DNA of 64,000 nucleotides from COMBO-56-21 sp963705355 (GCA_963705355.1 OY970070.1:1674001-1738000); one strand, 5' to 3'. Shown: positions 8,137 to 16,179, counted from the stretch's first letter. Numbers and translations are program-made. The notes: generated from the letters alone by a model not told the origin.

Positions 8137-9018
8137 GTGTATGGGGGTAGGAATTTGGCAAGCTTGTCCAAGCAGCCGATAGACAGTTTTCATCAGAACC
8201 TCAGGAAATCCAAGAGCTTAATCCGCCTTCAGTTCACAATTGATGATCTGTTGGAGACAGGAGGAGAGCGGACAATCAAGAGATTCGTGGACTTTCTGAA
8301 CAATGTAATCTATAAGCAGATTCTTGGCGTGTCCTTTGAGGAAATAACGAAATCAATGGAGCCGCCAATAGAAGATGCGATTCAGAAGAGAGTAGAGTCA
8401 ATTCCTAAAGAGGAGATGGAAGAGAAAGCCAAAGAAGTCGCTCGATTGCTGGAGCCATTCTTGGATGAGGTGAAACTCCTCCTTGAGGATGTCGACCTGC
8501 TTAGGAAGAAAGTTCTAGTCGAACAAGCCGTTGTCTCAGCTGTCACTGCGCTGGAGGTATATTGCAGTGATGCTGTGTCATCCGCGGTTGAATTGAATGA
8601 GTTTGTGGAAAAGAGGTTCCACCCAGAGCTGAGTGAGAAGTTCGGTTATGAGCACCTGGCAGCTGAAGGATATGAGGGAAGGAAAGCATTGGGTTCCGTG
8701 GCAGCGTCTTTGTATAAGTTCTCTGACGTCGAGTCCCTCTCCAATCAATTCAAGAGACTTCTGGGGAAGGATCTCCTGCCGTACAATAGCCCACAAAGAC
8801 TGGGGCTGAAGCTCATGATTGACTATCGTAACCTCATTGTTCATCAGTCTGGCATTGTCGATGAGGAATTCGTGTCTAAGACTGGCTACAAGGGCAAGAA
8901 GGGTGAAACGGTTGTTTTGACACGCGAGATGGTCGAAGAATGGATGAGACTGGTCAACGATCTGGCCGAGGGAATCGATATGGATATCCGTTCTCTGCAG
9001 GAGTCCGCTGCGTGCTGA
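8137..9018 (+). CDS. HEPN-motif protein (MAE_28990/MAE_18760-like)
   Basis: The 293-residue, mostly helical protein has a clear motif at residues 231-236 in MIDYRNLIVHQSGIVDEEF. This R-N-x3-H-x2-G-x-V-D pattern is typical of HEPN domains annotated as RiboL-PSP-HEPN or MAE_28990-type. An acidic coiled-coil-like stretch spans about 85-125. GTG 8137 is the longest start; TTG 8155, with GGGGGTAGG just upstream, is an alternative. The gene follows the SIR2-like gene on the same strand with a 250-bp gap holding repeat copy C. HEPN proteins of this type are RNases or nucleotide-transfer toxins; activity here is inferred from the motif. Confidence 0.65.
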   Translation: MYGGRNLASLSKQPIDSFHQNLRKSKSLIRLQFTIDDLLETGGERTIKRFVDFLNNVIYKQILGVSFEEITKSMEPPIEDAIQKRVESIPKEEMEEKAKEVARLLEPFLDEVKLLLEDVDLLRKKVLVEQAVVSAVTALEVYCSDAVSSAVELNEFVEKRFHPELSEKFGYEHLAAEGYEGRKALGSVAASLYKFSDVESLSNQFKRLLGKDLLPYNSPQRLGLKLMIDYRNLIVHQSGIVDEEFVSKTGYKGKKGETVVLTREMVEEWMRLVNDLAEGIDMDIRSLQESAAC

Positions 9019-9195
9019 GGAGTCTGACCTCAAGAATTAGATTAGGATTGAAACAGAAGAAGACTTGTGTCCTTCATCTGGCCAACATAAGCCCACGAAA
9101 GTGGACTTCATGTTCAGCCTGTGCACCGAGGAAGGATGTAGACTGCCTCGTGAGTCGGTCTTGCGACAGACGAATGCTTCGGGAGACTTGATTCC

Positions 9196-9597
9196 TCAGT
9201 AGTTCTTCGGAGAAGCCTCGTGCGACTGATCAGCTGCCCGTGTTGTCTGACTCAGACACAGGAGTTGTTGTATCATGGTACCTTCGGCAAGTGTATTGTA
9301 TCGAGTGACGGTCCAAAGTTGGTTGATTCCTATCATGAGGATTGGGATGCCAATGACAAACGCCGCCATCGCCATCTCGCCGTAGTTCCTCAGCCACACA
9401 ATTCCGGCCGGGTAAGTGTCCGAATTCAGGTCTGATTGAACGTCATCATAAGTTTGAACCCAGGTCCTGTACTCCCACACCCCGAATCCCACGACCACCA
9501 TTCCAATAATCGTCAGTGCAAGCCCAATCCGATATCTTCTCCTCTCGAAGGATGTTCTTTGAGAGAACATGCCATGCCTCCAACACCAAAGCACCAT
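9196..9597 (-). CDS. Hypothetical small membrane protein
   Basis: The 133-residue frame has two hydrophobic segments, about 25-42 and 75-95, separated by a polar loop. A start at ATG 9570 (MFSQRTSF) gives a more natural N-terminus than the GTG at 9597 used for the frame. No family is recognised. It lies on the strand opposite the HEPN gene, with its 3' end toward it. Confidence that it is a real gene is moderate. Confidence 0.45.
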   Translation of the reverse strand: MVLWCWRHGMFSQRTSFERRRYRIGLALTIIGMVVVGFGVWEYRTWVQTYDDVQSDLNSDTYPAGIVWLRNYGEMAMAAFVIGIPILMIGINQLWTVTRYNTLAEGTMIQQLLCLSQTTRAADQSHEASPKNY

Positions 9598-9652
9598 ACT
9601 TCCCCATTTATTTTTTCTACCTCCACGCTAGAACAAGACTTATGTTCGTCAC

Positions 9653-9685
9653 CTCGGAAAAGCCCATAGGCGAGGAAAGGCGACG
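9653..9685. repeat. Interspersed 30-bp repeat, copy D
   Basis: This copy contains CTCGGAAAAGCCCATAGGCG followed by AGGAAAGGCGACG and is the best match to copy B. It lies in the 259-bp gap between two small membrane-protein genes. Confidence 0.5.
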
Positions 9686-9804
9686 CCATTTTCCACCGGC
9701 AAGAAAATAGAGTCCAGAGCCCGCCCATTTCGTATCGGCAGTTATAGCATCCACCTTTAATCACCGGCAGATTCCAGGCCAATATCCCGGTAGGACCACT
9801 TCAT

Positions 9805-9834
9805 CACAACATCCATAGGGAAGAAAAAGCGATT
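9805..9834. repeat. Interspersed 30-bp repeat, copy E (weak)
   Basis: ATCCATAGGGAAGAAAAAGC followed by GATT keeps the right half of the repeat but has lost the GAAAAGCC start. It lies about 25 bp upstream of the gene at 9857. Confidence 0.3.
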
Positions 9835-9856
9835 CTATTCTGACCGAGGAACCTGT

Positions 9857-10063
9857 GTGGATTACCGAAAAGCGAAGATGCTATTCTTGATGGTGCCCTT
9901 TCTTGTGCTCACCATAGCCGGAGCTATTGCCGTGCTGCTAGCCTCGACGACCGTGATGGTAGCAGGAAAGGGCATGATCTTCTATGACCCGCTAGGTGTC
10001 CCTGGTATCATAGCGATAATCGTTGGATTGGCAGGACTTCTGTTATTGAGGATAACCAAATAG
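9857..10063 (+). CDS. Small hypothetical membrane protein
   Basis: The 68-residue protein has two hydrophobic segments (about 8-30 and 45-65) joined by a short loop containing GKGMIFYDPLG. The start is GTG. The family is not recognised. It is closely followed by the left flank of repeat R3. The two clear membrane segments and short cytoplasmic ends support a real gene, but length alone would not. Confidence 0.5.
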   Translation: MDYRKAKMLFLMVPFLVLTIAGAIAVLLASTTVMVAGKGMIFYDPLGVPGIIAIIVGLAGLLLLRITK

Positions 10064-10112
10064 AAGAATCAAGAGGTTTAGCTCCGGCCTCAATCGCTGC
10101 TGATTGATTCCG

Positions 10113-10414
10113 AGTTTCGACCTACCACCTCCTCGGGGGTGCTCGGGACCAGGATCATGTCGGCTGCCGACATGCCCGTTTCCTGCCCATTGTCAGCGCA
10201 CGTCCCCCACGACGTCGGCAAGAGCAGGCGCAATCAGGTATCTCCGTGCCCCCTGACGGCAATGCCCCGTAGGAACGCCCCACAATCGAACAGGAACGCG
10301 TTGCCGTGCAGAGTGGGAAAGAAAAACAAAGGGTTTGGGGCGTTCTACCCTGAAAACCCAATAACACAGATTAGAAAATAGCCAGCTGAGCGAGTTCGAA
10401 TCCCTTCACGCCCG
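10113..10414. repeat. Interspersed 300-bp repeat R3
   Basis: This is the most complete copy. It begins AGTTTCGACC and has a perfect 9-bp inverted repeat with a one-base centre at 10156-10174 (CATGTCGGC T GCCGACATG). It shares GCGCACGTCC and AGAGCAGGCGCAATCAGG-type tracts with R1, and AACAAAGGGTTTGGGGCGTT and the GTTCGAATCCCTTCA tail with R2. A related left flank with CTCAATC.CTGCTGATTGA lies at about 10090-10109, directly after the preceding gene. No protein frame is conserved among the copies, so a non-coding or RNA role, or a mobile remnant, is likelier. Confidence 0.7.
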
Positions 10415-10514
10415 CTTTTGCCTTGCTGACGAACTATCTTCATGTCCGTGAAGCAAATTCATTCTCGAGGGGAAGATATCTTAATGCCCATAGCCAATAC
10501 AATCTTGGTGCCGA

Positions 10515-11177
10515 TTGAATCTCGATGATGTTGTTGTCAACTCCATAATGGTTATTCTGGGTTTCGCGCTAGGGCTATTAGGTGTCCCGGTTGTCGAGTA
10601 CTTCAGGAATCTGTACCGGAGAAAGAAGCTAGCAAGGGTGTTGTCGGCTGAGATCAGACATATTCACTCTCAGGCGATTCGAAGGATTTCAATTCATGAA
10701 GACACCTTGAACAATCCGGAGAAGTCGACAGAGCAACCGGGGTTAGCTCAGAATGTGGCTTCAATTCATGGCATGGCGATAGCTGACCCGGATTTCCCAA
10801 CCGAACTCTACCACACGTTCTTGAGTGACATTGGTTTGCTGGACGCTGACACAATAAGCTGCATCTCCGACCTATATGTCTGGATTGAAAGTGCCAAGAA
10901 CTTCAAGATCGAGAACAACAGGACTGTCTCTGATTTAACGTCGTTCGTCGCATCAACATCCGGAAGGACTTTGAGTGATTTCGAGGTAAGCTCACTTCAA
11001 ATCAACGGTCAAGCTTCTATCCATTATGTCAAGGCATACGTGAAATGCCTGCAGACAATCGTGCAGCTATCGGATGAGGCATTGAAGGATCTCGGGAAGA
11101 TTGCCAAAATTGAACCCAACAGAAAATCCGTTGAGGATTTTGATGAGCCCATGAGGGCGACGTTCGGAACGCCCTAG
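10515..11177 (+). CDS. Hypothetical protein with N-terminal membrane anchor
   Basis: The 220-residue protein has one hydrophobic segment at about residues 8-28 followed by a basic stretch (RNLYRRKKLARV) and a helical, soluble domain of about 180 residues. The start is TTG at 10515, about 20 nt below a TATA-like CTTAATGCC. The family is not recognised. It lies between repeat R3 and the partial repeat at 11200, so it too is repeat-bounded like other genes of the island. Confidence 0.55.
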   Translation: MNLDDVVVNSIMVILGFALGLLGVPVVEYFRNLYRRKKLARVLSAEIRHIHSQAIRRISIHEDTLNNPEKSTEQPGLAQNVASIHGMAIADPDFPTELYHTFLSDIGLLDADTISCISDLYVWIESAKNFKIENNRTVSDLTSFVASTSGRTLSDFEVSSLQINGQASIHYVKAYVKCLQTIVQLSDEALKDLGKIAKIEPNRKSVEDFDEPMRATFGTP

Positions 11178-11199
11178 ATCGGCTGGTGTCTTCAAAAAG

Positions 11200-11265
11200 A
11201 GAATGAAAGGGGTTAGACCCGAGCTCAATCCCTGCTGATTGACGGTACGAACCCGACCTACTGGC
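11200..11265. repeat. Partial copy of the R3 left flank
   Basis: GCTCAATCCCTGCTGATTGA and CGACCTACT here match CCTCAATCGCTGCTGATTGA and CGACCTACC at about 10089-10124. Both copies start 25-40 bp after a stop codon. The rest of R3 is absent. Confidence 0.45.
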
Positions 11266-11360
11266 TGTGCACTTCAGGTTATCCTTACAGATAGAGATAG
11301 GTCACCGTGCAAGGCGCTCTGCATACACAGGTGAGCCAGGCGGTTCTTGCATGACAAGAA

Positions 11361-11408
11361 AACAACAAGAGAAATAACAAGAGAAACGACAAGAGAATAA
11401 CAAGGGAA
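11361..11408. repeat. Purine-rich tandem repeat, about four 12-bp units
   Basis: Imperfect units around AACAAGAGAAAT occur head to tail: AACAACAAGAGAAA, TAACAAGAGAAA, CGACAAGAGAA, TAACAAGGGAA. The plus strand is almost free of pyrimidines. It immediately precedes a small open frame with an AAGGGA that could serve as ribosome-binding site. Confidence 0.6.
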
Positions 11409-11414
11409 TGTAGC

Positions 11415-11558
11415 ATGGTAGGCGACCATGTCAGGATTCGTATTGACGATGCGTTCTCGCAGATACTGGGTATCTCTGGTCTTGCGAATCTCAGGCAGTT
11501 GTTGTCACAGGAACCGATGATATCGTCAGTTCTTCCTACCTTGGGCGGGTCAGAATAG
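11415..11558 (+). CDS. Possible small ORF, 47 residues
   Basis: ATG at 11415 is preceded by AAGGGA about 9 nt upstream. The product has natural-looking composition, with amphipathic stretches such as VRIRIDDAFSQILGI and LANLRQLLSQ and no runs of rare residues. No family is recognised. It is short, and only the start context and composition support it. Confidence 0.3.
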   Translation: MVGDHVRIRIDDAFSQILGISGLANLRQLLSQEPMISSVLPTLGGSE

Positions 11559-11566
11559 CCTACCAC

Positions 11567-11866
11567 TTAGGTCGTCCGTTTTCTTCTTGCTACAATTACT
11601 TTCTTTTCCTGCTTTTCCGGCATGGGGCCGTCAAGCCTGCGCCCCTCGCGGGAACCTTCTTTCCTTTTGATTTCGATCACGAGTCTGAAATCTACCAAAG
11701 CCTTCACTAGCTTGCTCGCAACTGGATACTCTATCCCTATCCATTTCCTTCTTCCGGATTCTTTCCTGTTCTCGACAATCCTCGGAAACTCACGGGCGAC
11801 ATCTCTTCTTGTCAGCAACTTCACAGAAACATCTGCATCATGTTGTTCTGCTCGTCTCCGAATCAT
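11567..11866 (-). CDS. Possible small basic DNA-binding-like protein
   Basis: The 99-residue frame starts ATG at 11866. The middle (LLTRRDVAREFPRI, then YPVASKLVKALVDFRLV) could form a winged helix-turn-helix-like fold, and the tail is very rich in Lys and Arg. It could be a transcriptional regulator of the island, but no family is recognised and the gene may be spurious. It lies on the strand opposite the integrase. Confidence 0.35.
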   Translation of the reverse strand: MIRRRAEQHDADVSVKLLTRRDVAREFPRIVENRKESGRRKWIGIEYPVASKLVKALVDFRLVIEIKRKEGSREGRRLDGPMPEKQEKKVIVARRKRTT

Positions 11867-12069
11867 TCTGTAGGCTGTTCTAAGCGGCCTACTGAGCTCG
11901 TTTTCTTGGATGCCCCTTCCCAGAGAATCACCCGTTCCTTATGTGTCCTTTGTCATTTCGCAATGCGAGACTCAGGTTATAGACATATCGAATCCTGGCC
12001 AGTGTTCCATTGCCGAAGAACAAGGTTATGTTTCTCGGAGGTCGCATACTAGTGTAACGACTTATCCAA

Positions 12070-12264
12070 TTGAGAGCAATGGGCGGACGTGTAAGGAAAG
12101 GGACATCAATCGTGAGCGGCGTCGTGCCCGATTGGGTAAAGGACTCGCTCGACGCGATGAAGCCATCCCTGTATCTCGATTCCAGGTCGAAAGTGATCGG
12201 TTTCATTCTCACGCAATACGTCAGCTCGTCGACACGGGAGGAGTCGAGGAATGGCCGCTTGTAA
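12070..12264 (+). CDS. Ribbon-helix-helix-like small protein
   Basis: The 64-residue frame starts TTG at 12070, or ATG at 12079. It has a basic N-terminus, then SIVSGVVPDWVKDSLDAM and SLYLDSRSKVIGFILTQYV. This is the strand, helix, turn, helix order of MetJ/Arc-type ribbon-helix-helix repressors, including the S-R-S-K-V-I turn before the second helix. It lies 226 bp upstream of the integrase in the same direction. It could regulate excision genes; that is inference. Confidence 0.5.
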   Translation: MRAMGGRVRKGTSIVSGVVPDWVKDSLDAMKPSLYLDSRSKVIGFILTQYVSSSTREESRNGRL

Positions 12265-12490
12265 GCACGCTCCGCGTTCGAACGACTCAAGTATCTCGTC
12301 GGGGAGGAAAGCGCGCTTAGAAGCTGCTTATAAGCATCCAGGATGTCCTTCCTGCAAGGCAAGTGCCTTGAGGGAGGAGCGCCATTCGGTCCTTCCGAGG
12401 CGATCTCTTGCACCATGCGAAGTTCGCAGGACTTCGCGCAGGCAGGAGACCGACTCCGTCGAACAGGACGAGCGGGAGGGGCTGACCCAC

Positions 12491-13468
12491 ATGGGTCGGT
12501 ATCCTTTCGTGTGTGCCTACAGGAGGTATCTGAAGGGGGCTCGTGCGAGGCTGATGGACTCGACAATAGCGGAGCGGGAGAGGAAGCTGCATCTGCTTGC
12601 CAAAATCATCCAAGAGCTTCACGCAGCCGAGACCATAAGCAACTCGAACCCTCACAAGCTCACGGAAAGCGACGTCGTCGAGATATTTCTCGCGCTCAGA
12701 AGCAGGGGCATATCGAATGAGACGCTGAGGAAATATCTCACGATGCTGAAGTTCGTGACCAGGGAGTGCAGGAACCCTGTGGTGGACGAGATGCTGGCGA
12801 AGGGGAAGATAGTGCTGAGGACAGACAGGAAGGAGCCGACATCGCTTGATGCGAGCGAAGTCGAGGTTCTCCTCGAAGCCGCGAAGGACATCGGATGCTG
12901 GAAAGGAGCGGTCTGCCGCTTCTCGATAGCCATGATGACCTTCTTGAGATTGAGGCCGGGAGAGCTGGTGAAGGCTTCCATCCGCGACGTGGACACAAGG
13001 AAGTGGACCTTCCACATCGCCAACCCGAAGGGCAAAGGGCTCTACGGCAGGGAAGCGACGATGCCCATACCCGATGTCCTGAGGCCCTATGTCCTTGAGT
13101 ACCTCGTCGAGCGGGAGAAGATGCTGAGGTCGAAGAGGATTGATGAAGCAAGTGCCCTCATTCCGGCAGTGACCGCGAGAGGCGCGGGGTTCTACACTCA
13201 GCAGGCTTTTGGCAGGCTGAGGAAGGCAGCTGCTGCGAGGGCGAGAATCCCCTTCAAGTGGAAGGACTTCAGACCTTCAGGAGGACAGATCGCACTCGAC
13301 AACGGAGTGCTCATAGATCAGGTATCTCGGAGCATGAGGCACGAATCAGTAGTGACGACGGAGCGGTACTACTGCCGCGCAAGGGCTGACCTTGCATTCG
13401 CCCGTGTCAATGAGGCATACAACAAGGCCTTCCGACACGAGCCAGCTATCAGCGGCGAAACCGTTTGA
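12491..13468 (+). CDS. Tyrosine recombinase / integrase
   Basis: The product has 325 residues from ATG 12491, chosen because GGGAGGGG lies upstream and the SAM-like N-terminal domain begins here. The frame is open further up to 12251, but that part lacks protein-like character. There is an N-terminal core-binding domain (about 1-110) and a C-terminal catalytic domain. The first catalytic Arg is in FLRLRPGELV. The second box reads WKDFRPSG, with Lys replacing the usual first His, as in SSV-type archaeal integrases. MRHES follows, and the nucleophile Tyr is in TTERYY. The gene ends 40 bp from the 3' end of tRNA-Val, the usual arrangement for an element integrated at a tRNA gene. No duplicate of the tRNA end is found in the window, so the other border is not located. 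Confidence 0.8.
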   Translation: MGRYPFVCAYRRYLKGARARLMDSTIAERERKLHLLAKIIQELHAAETISNSNPHKLTESDVVEIFLALRSRGISNETLRKYLTMLKFVTRECRNPVVDEMLAKGKIVLRTDRKEPTSLDASEVEVLLEAAKDIGCWKGAVCRFSIAMMTFLRLRPGELVKASIRDVDTRKWTFHIANPKGKGLYGREATMPIPDVLRPYVLEYLVEREKMLRSKRIDEASALIPAVTARGAGFYTQQAFGRLRKAAAARARIPFKWKDFRPSGGQIALDNGVLIDQVSRSMRHESVVTTERYYCRARADLAFARVNEAYNKAFRHEPAISGETV

Positions 13469-13507
13469 ATTGGAATCCGGAGATAATTGTCTGGCCGGAA
13501 CGAGGAG

Positions 13508-13580
13508 TGGGCCCAACCGGATTTGAACCGGTGACCTACGCCGTGTAAGGGCGTTGTCATAACCGCTAGACCATGGGCCC
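13508..13580 (-). tRNA. tRNA-Val (anticodon UAC)
   Basis: The 73-nt cloverleaf begins GGGCCCATGGTCTAGCGG. The anticodon stem-loop is ACGCC-CTTACAC-GGCGT with anticodon TAC, the T-arm is CCGG-TTCAAAT-CCGG, and the acceptor stem closes TGGGCCC with discriminator A. CCA is not encoded. A TATA-like GTTTTAAGAC lies about 25-30 nt upstream on the minus strand. The integrase gene abuts its 3' end. Confidence 0.95.
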
Positions 13581-13616
13581 GTCGAAGCCAATACCCTTCG
13601 CCGTCTTAAAACATTC

Positions 13617-14210
13617 TCAGAGGCCGATCTGCCTGGAAACCGTCTCGAAGCCGCTGGCGAATGCCTTCAGATTCTCGGGCACCCAGCGCGGAATGTTCAT
13701 CTCGATCGCCTTCTCGAAGTGTCTTCTGTCGAGCCCAGTGATACCGGTGCCGGCCAACGCTCCGACCATCGCAACGTTCGATGACATCGGCACACCAGCC
13801 TCCTCAGCAATCTTTCTCGCGTCGATGGACAAGAATCTCTTGGCGCTCTTCTCGACGATCGTCCTGACTTCGTCGATCGTGGGGTACTTCAGCTTCTGTG
13901 TCGAGACGCTCAATGGAACGATTCTCTCCGTCGATGTGACGACAGTCGCATTCCTGCTCGCCTTGCAGAGGGCTCGAAGGACCTCGAGAAGCTCGAATGA
14001 CAGAATCATATCAGCTCGGCCGTCGGGGATCAGTGGGCTTCGCATGTCCCCTATGCGCGCAGTGCACACCACCGAACCCCCCCTCTGGGCCATGCCGTGT
14101 GTCTCGCTGAGGAGGACGTTCTCACCTGCAAGTATCGCCGCGTCTCCTATGATCTTCGAAGCGGTGATGATGCCTTGTCCGCCAACGCCTACAAGGTATA
14201 TGTCGACCAT
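13617..14210 (-). CDS. iorB: Indolepyruvate ferredoxin oxidoreductase, beta subunit
   Basis: This 197-residue subunit works with IorA to oxidise aryl pyruvates (from Trp, Phe and Tyr transamination) to aryl-acetyl-CoA while reducing ferredoxin. The N-terminus has the GVGGQGIITAS motif of the 2-oxoacid:ferredoxin oxidoreductase gamma-like domain, followed by ETHGMAQRGGSV. The start is ATG 14210, which overlaps the iorA stop as TGATG with GGAGGCG just upstream. The frame extends 63 bp further without likeness to the family. Translational coupling to iorA is expected. Confidence 0.9.
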   Translation of the reverse strand: MVDIYLVGVGGQGIITASKIIGDAAILAGENVLLSETHGMAQRGGSVVCTARIGDMRSPLIPDGRADMILSFELLEVLRALCKASRNATVVTSTERIVPLSVSTQKLKYPTIDEVRTIVEKSAKRFLSIDARKIAEEAGVPMSSNVAMVGALAGTGITGLDRRHFEKAIEMNIPRWVPENLKAFASGFETVSRQIGL

Positions 14211-16057
14211 CACTTCGCCTCCTTGATGGCCTTGTGCGGGCAGATTTGGGCGCACACCGCACATCCGGCGCACAACGTTTCGTCAATCCTCTGGACTTTG
14301 TCGATGCTCGAAATGGCCGGGCACTGGAACTTGTCAACGCAGGTTCTACACTTCTTGCACGTTTCCTGGTCGATGAACTGTTTGGTCTTGATCGCGCCTT
14401 CCTGGTCTCGCTTTGCGATGAGCGCGCAATCCCTTCTCGCAATGATGACCGAGACGCCGGTCTCGGTCAACGCTTCCTTGAGTGTATTGGTCATCGTCTC
14501 GATCTCGTACGGATCGACAACCTTGAGCCACTTGACTCCGCAGCCCTTGACGACTTCTTCGATCGAGACCGATGTGATGTCGCAACATGAAGGCCCTTTA
14601 TCACTGCCAGGATGAGGCTGGTGTCCGGTCATCGCCGTCGTGCGGTTGTCGAGGATCATCAGCAGGAACTTGTGGCCATGATGCACGGCGTTAATCAGAC
14701 CCGGAATTCCAGCGTGGAAGAAAGTTGAGTCTCCGATGAATGCGATCACAGGCTGGTTGTTGACTTTCGCAAGGCCTCCAGCGGTTCCAACGCTTGAGCC
14801 CATGCAAACGAGGAGGTCTGCGGCGTTGTACGGTGGCGAGACGCCCAACGTGTAGCAGCCGATGTCGGATGCGAAGATCGCATTGCGGTTGGTTGCCTTG
14901 TTCACTGCGAAGTATGTAGCGCTGTGTGGGCAGCCAGCGCAGAGCACGGGCGGTCTGACGGGTAGGTCGCCGCCTGTCTCGAAAGCTTCGAGAGCTGCCT
15001 TCCCTTTGAGGCCGAAGGCCTTCACCAGTCCCGACGCCACGATTGCCTGATCGAATTCGTAAGCCCGAGGGAGTACGCCATCGGCCTTGCCGATGATCCT
15101 TGTCCTCAGGCGTTCGTGCTGCGCGACAGCTCTGACCGAGGTCTCCAGGATCGGCTCCAGTTCCTCGACGACCGCCACAGAATCGTGCTTCCGGACGAAA
15201 TCTATCACGAGGCTCGTCGGAAGAGGGTGCGAGAAGCCGAGCTTGAGGACATCGGCTGACATCCCCAGCATCTTGCCCGCATCCATGACATAGTTGAAAG
15301 CGGCCGATGATGTGATTATCCCGAGCTTACCGCCAGTCCCAATCTTGTACACTCTGTTCAGCGGGGATTCCTCTGCAAGCCTTCCCGCATCTCTGAGCCT
15401 GTCCAGCAGGACCAGGTGCCTTGCCTTCGCAATGGCTGGAACGGTCACGAATCGCTTCGGATCCTTCACAAATTCCTTCCTTCCAGCTCCTTGGACGATC
15501 TTCCCGACCACGACGGGCCCGCGGACGTGCGATATTCTGGTCGTGGTTCTCACGATGACTGGAAGCTCCAGCTTCTCTGAGAGCGTGAACGCTTCCTTTG
15601 TCATCTCATAGCATTCCTGTGGCGAGGAGGGCTCAAGCAGAGGGATACCTCCGAGCAGGGCGTAGTACCTGTTGTCCTGTTCGTTCTGGCTCGAATGACA
15701 CGAAGGGTCGTCAGCCGTCACCAGGACGAAGCCGCCGCGCGTGCCCGTGTATGCAAAAGTCAAGAGCGCATCTGCAGCCACGTTCAGCCCTACATGCTTC
15801 ATGCTCACGAGCGCTCTCACGCCTGATGCGGCAGCCCCGATTGCAAACTCCGTCGCGACCATCTCGTTGGACGAGTATTCGAAGTAGATGCCCGCATCCT
15901 TGGCAACGCGCGCGAGCGCGTCTCCTATCTCGGACGCGGGCGTGCCCGGGTACGTGGTGGCTACTGCGATGCCCGCTTCAAGGGCTCCCCTGGCGATCGC
16001 CTCGTTTCCGAGGAGCAGTATCTTCGAGCCCTGAGCGGCGTCGAGGACTCTATCCAT
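14210..16057 (-). CDS. iorA: Indolepyruvate ferredoxin oxidoreductase, alpha subunit
   Basis: The 615-residue catalytic subunit is of normal length. Its N-terminal pyrimidine-binding domain includes TTYPGTPASEIGDAL, a C-terminal-middle TPP domain has GDSTFFHAGIPGL and ILDNRTTAMTG, and a two-cluster ferredoxin domain occupies about 560-612 with CKKCRTCVDKFQCP and CAGCAVCAQICP. It is cytoplasmic and uses TPP, CoA and [4Fe-4S] clusters in amino acid fermentation. It is the first gene of an iorAB operon, and the upstream gene (leuC) is divergent. The start is ATG 16057. Confidence 0.95.
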   Translation of the reverse strand: MDRVLDAAQGSKILLLGNEAIARGALEAGIAVATTYPGTPASEIGDALARVAKDAGIYFEYSSNEMVATEFAIGAAASGVRALVSMKHVGLNVAADALLTFAYTGTRGGFVLVTADDPSCHSSQNEQDNRYYALLGGIPLLEPSSPQECYEMTKEAFTLSEKLELPVIVRTTTRISHVRGPVVVGKIVQGAGRKEFVKDPKRFVTVPAIAKARHLVLLDRLRDAGRLAEESPLNRVYKIGTGGKLGIITSSAAFNYVMDAGKMLGMSADVLKLGFSHPLPTSLVIDFVRKHDSVAVVEELEPILETSVRAVAQHERLRTRIIGKADGVLPRAYEFDQAIVASGLVKAFGLKGKAALEAFETGGDLPVRPPVLCAGCPHSATYFAVNKATNRNAIFASDIGCYTLGVSPPYNAADLLVCMGSSVGTAGGLAKVNNQPVIAFIGDSTFFHAGIPGLINAVHHGHKFLLMILDNRTTAMTGHQPHPGSDKGPSCCDITSVSIEEVVKGCGVKWLKVVDPYEIETMTNTLKEALTETGVSVIIARRDCALIAKRDQEGAIKTKQFIDQETCKKCRTCVDKFQCPAISSIDKVQRIDETLCAGCAVCAQICPHKAIKEAK

Positions 16058-16179
16058 GGTGGCGAAGTGATTGGGTACTTAGTGGAAATACCTTTTCCAG
16101 CTATCGCGAAGTTACGCTCCTTTCGGGTGTTGACCAATAATGCTGTACCCTCCGCCTGGCTTCTGTGCTCGTCATTTTG

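Noticed and set aside
789..9834. The 30-bp interspersed repeats as a CRISPR array
   Set aside because: Spacing is irregular (hundreds to thousands of bases) and genes lie between the copies. No cas gene is in the window.
12251..12490. N-terminal extension of the integrase frame
   Set aside because: The extra 80 residues are Ser/Arg/Cys-rich, overlap the ribbon-helix-helix gene and lack domain likeness. ATG 12491 has a good ribosome-binding site.
11928..13015. Minus-strand open frames opposite the integrase
   Set aside because: Their residues are a reflection of the integrase codon pattern, with Arg/Ser/Pro-rich unnatural composition and no start signals. The plus strand carries the catalytic motifs.
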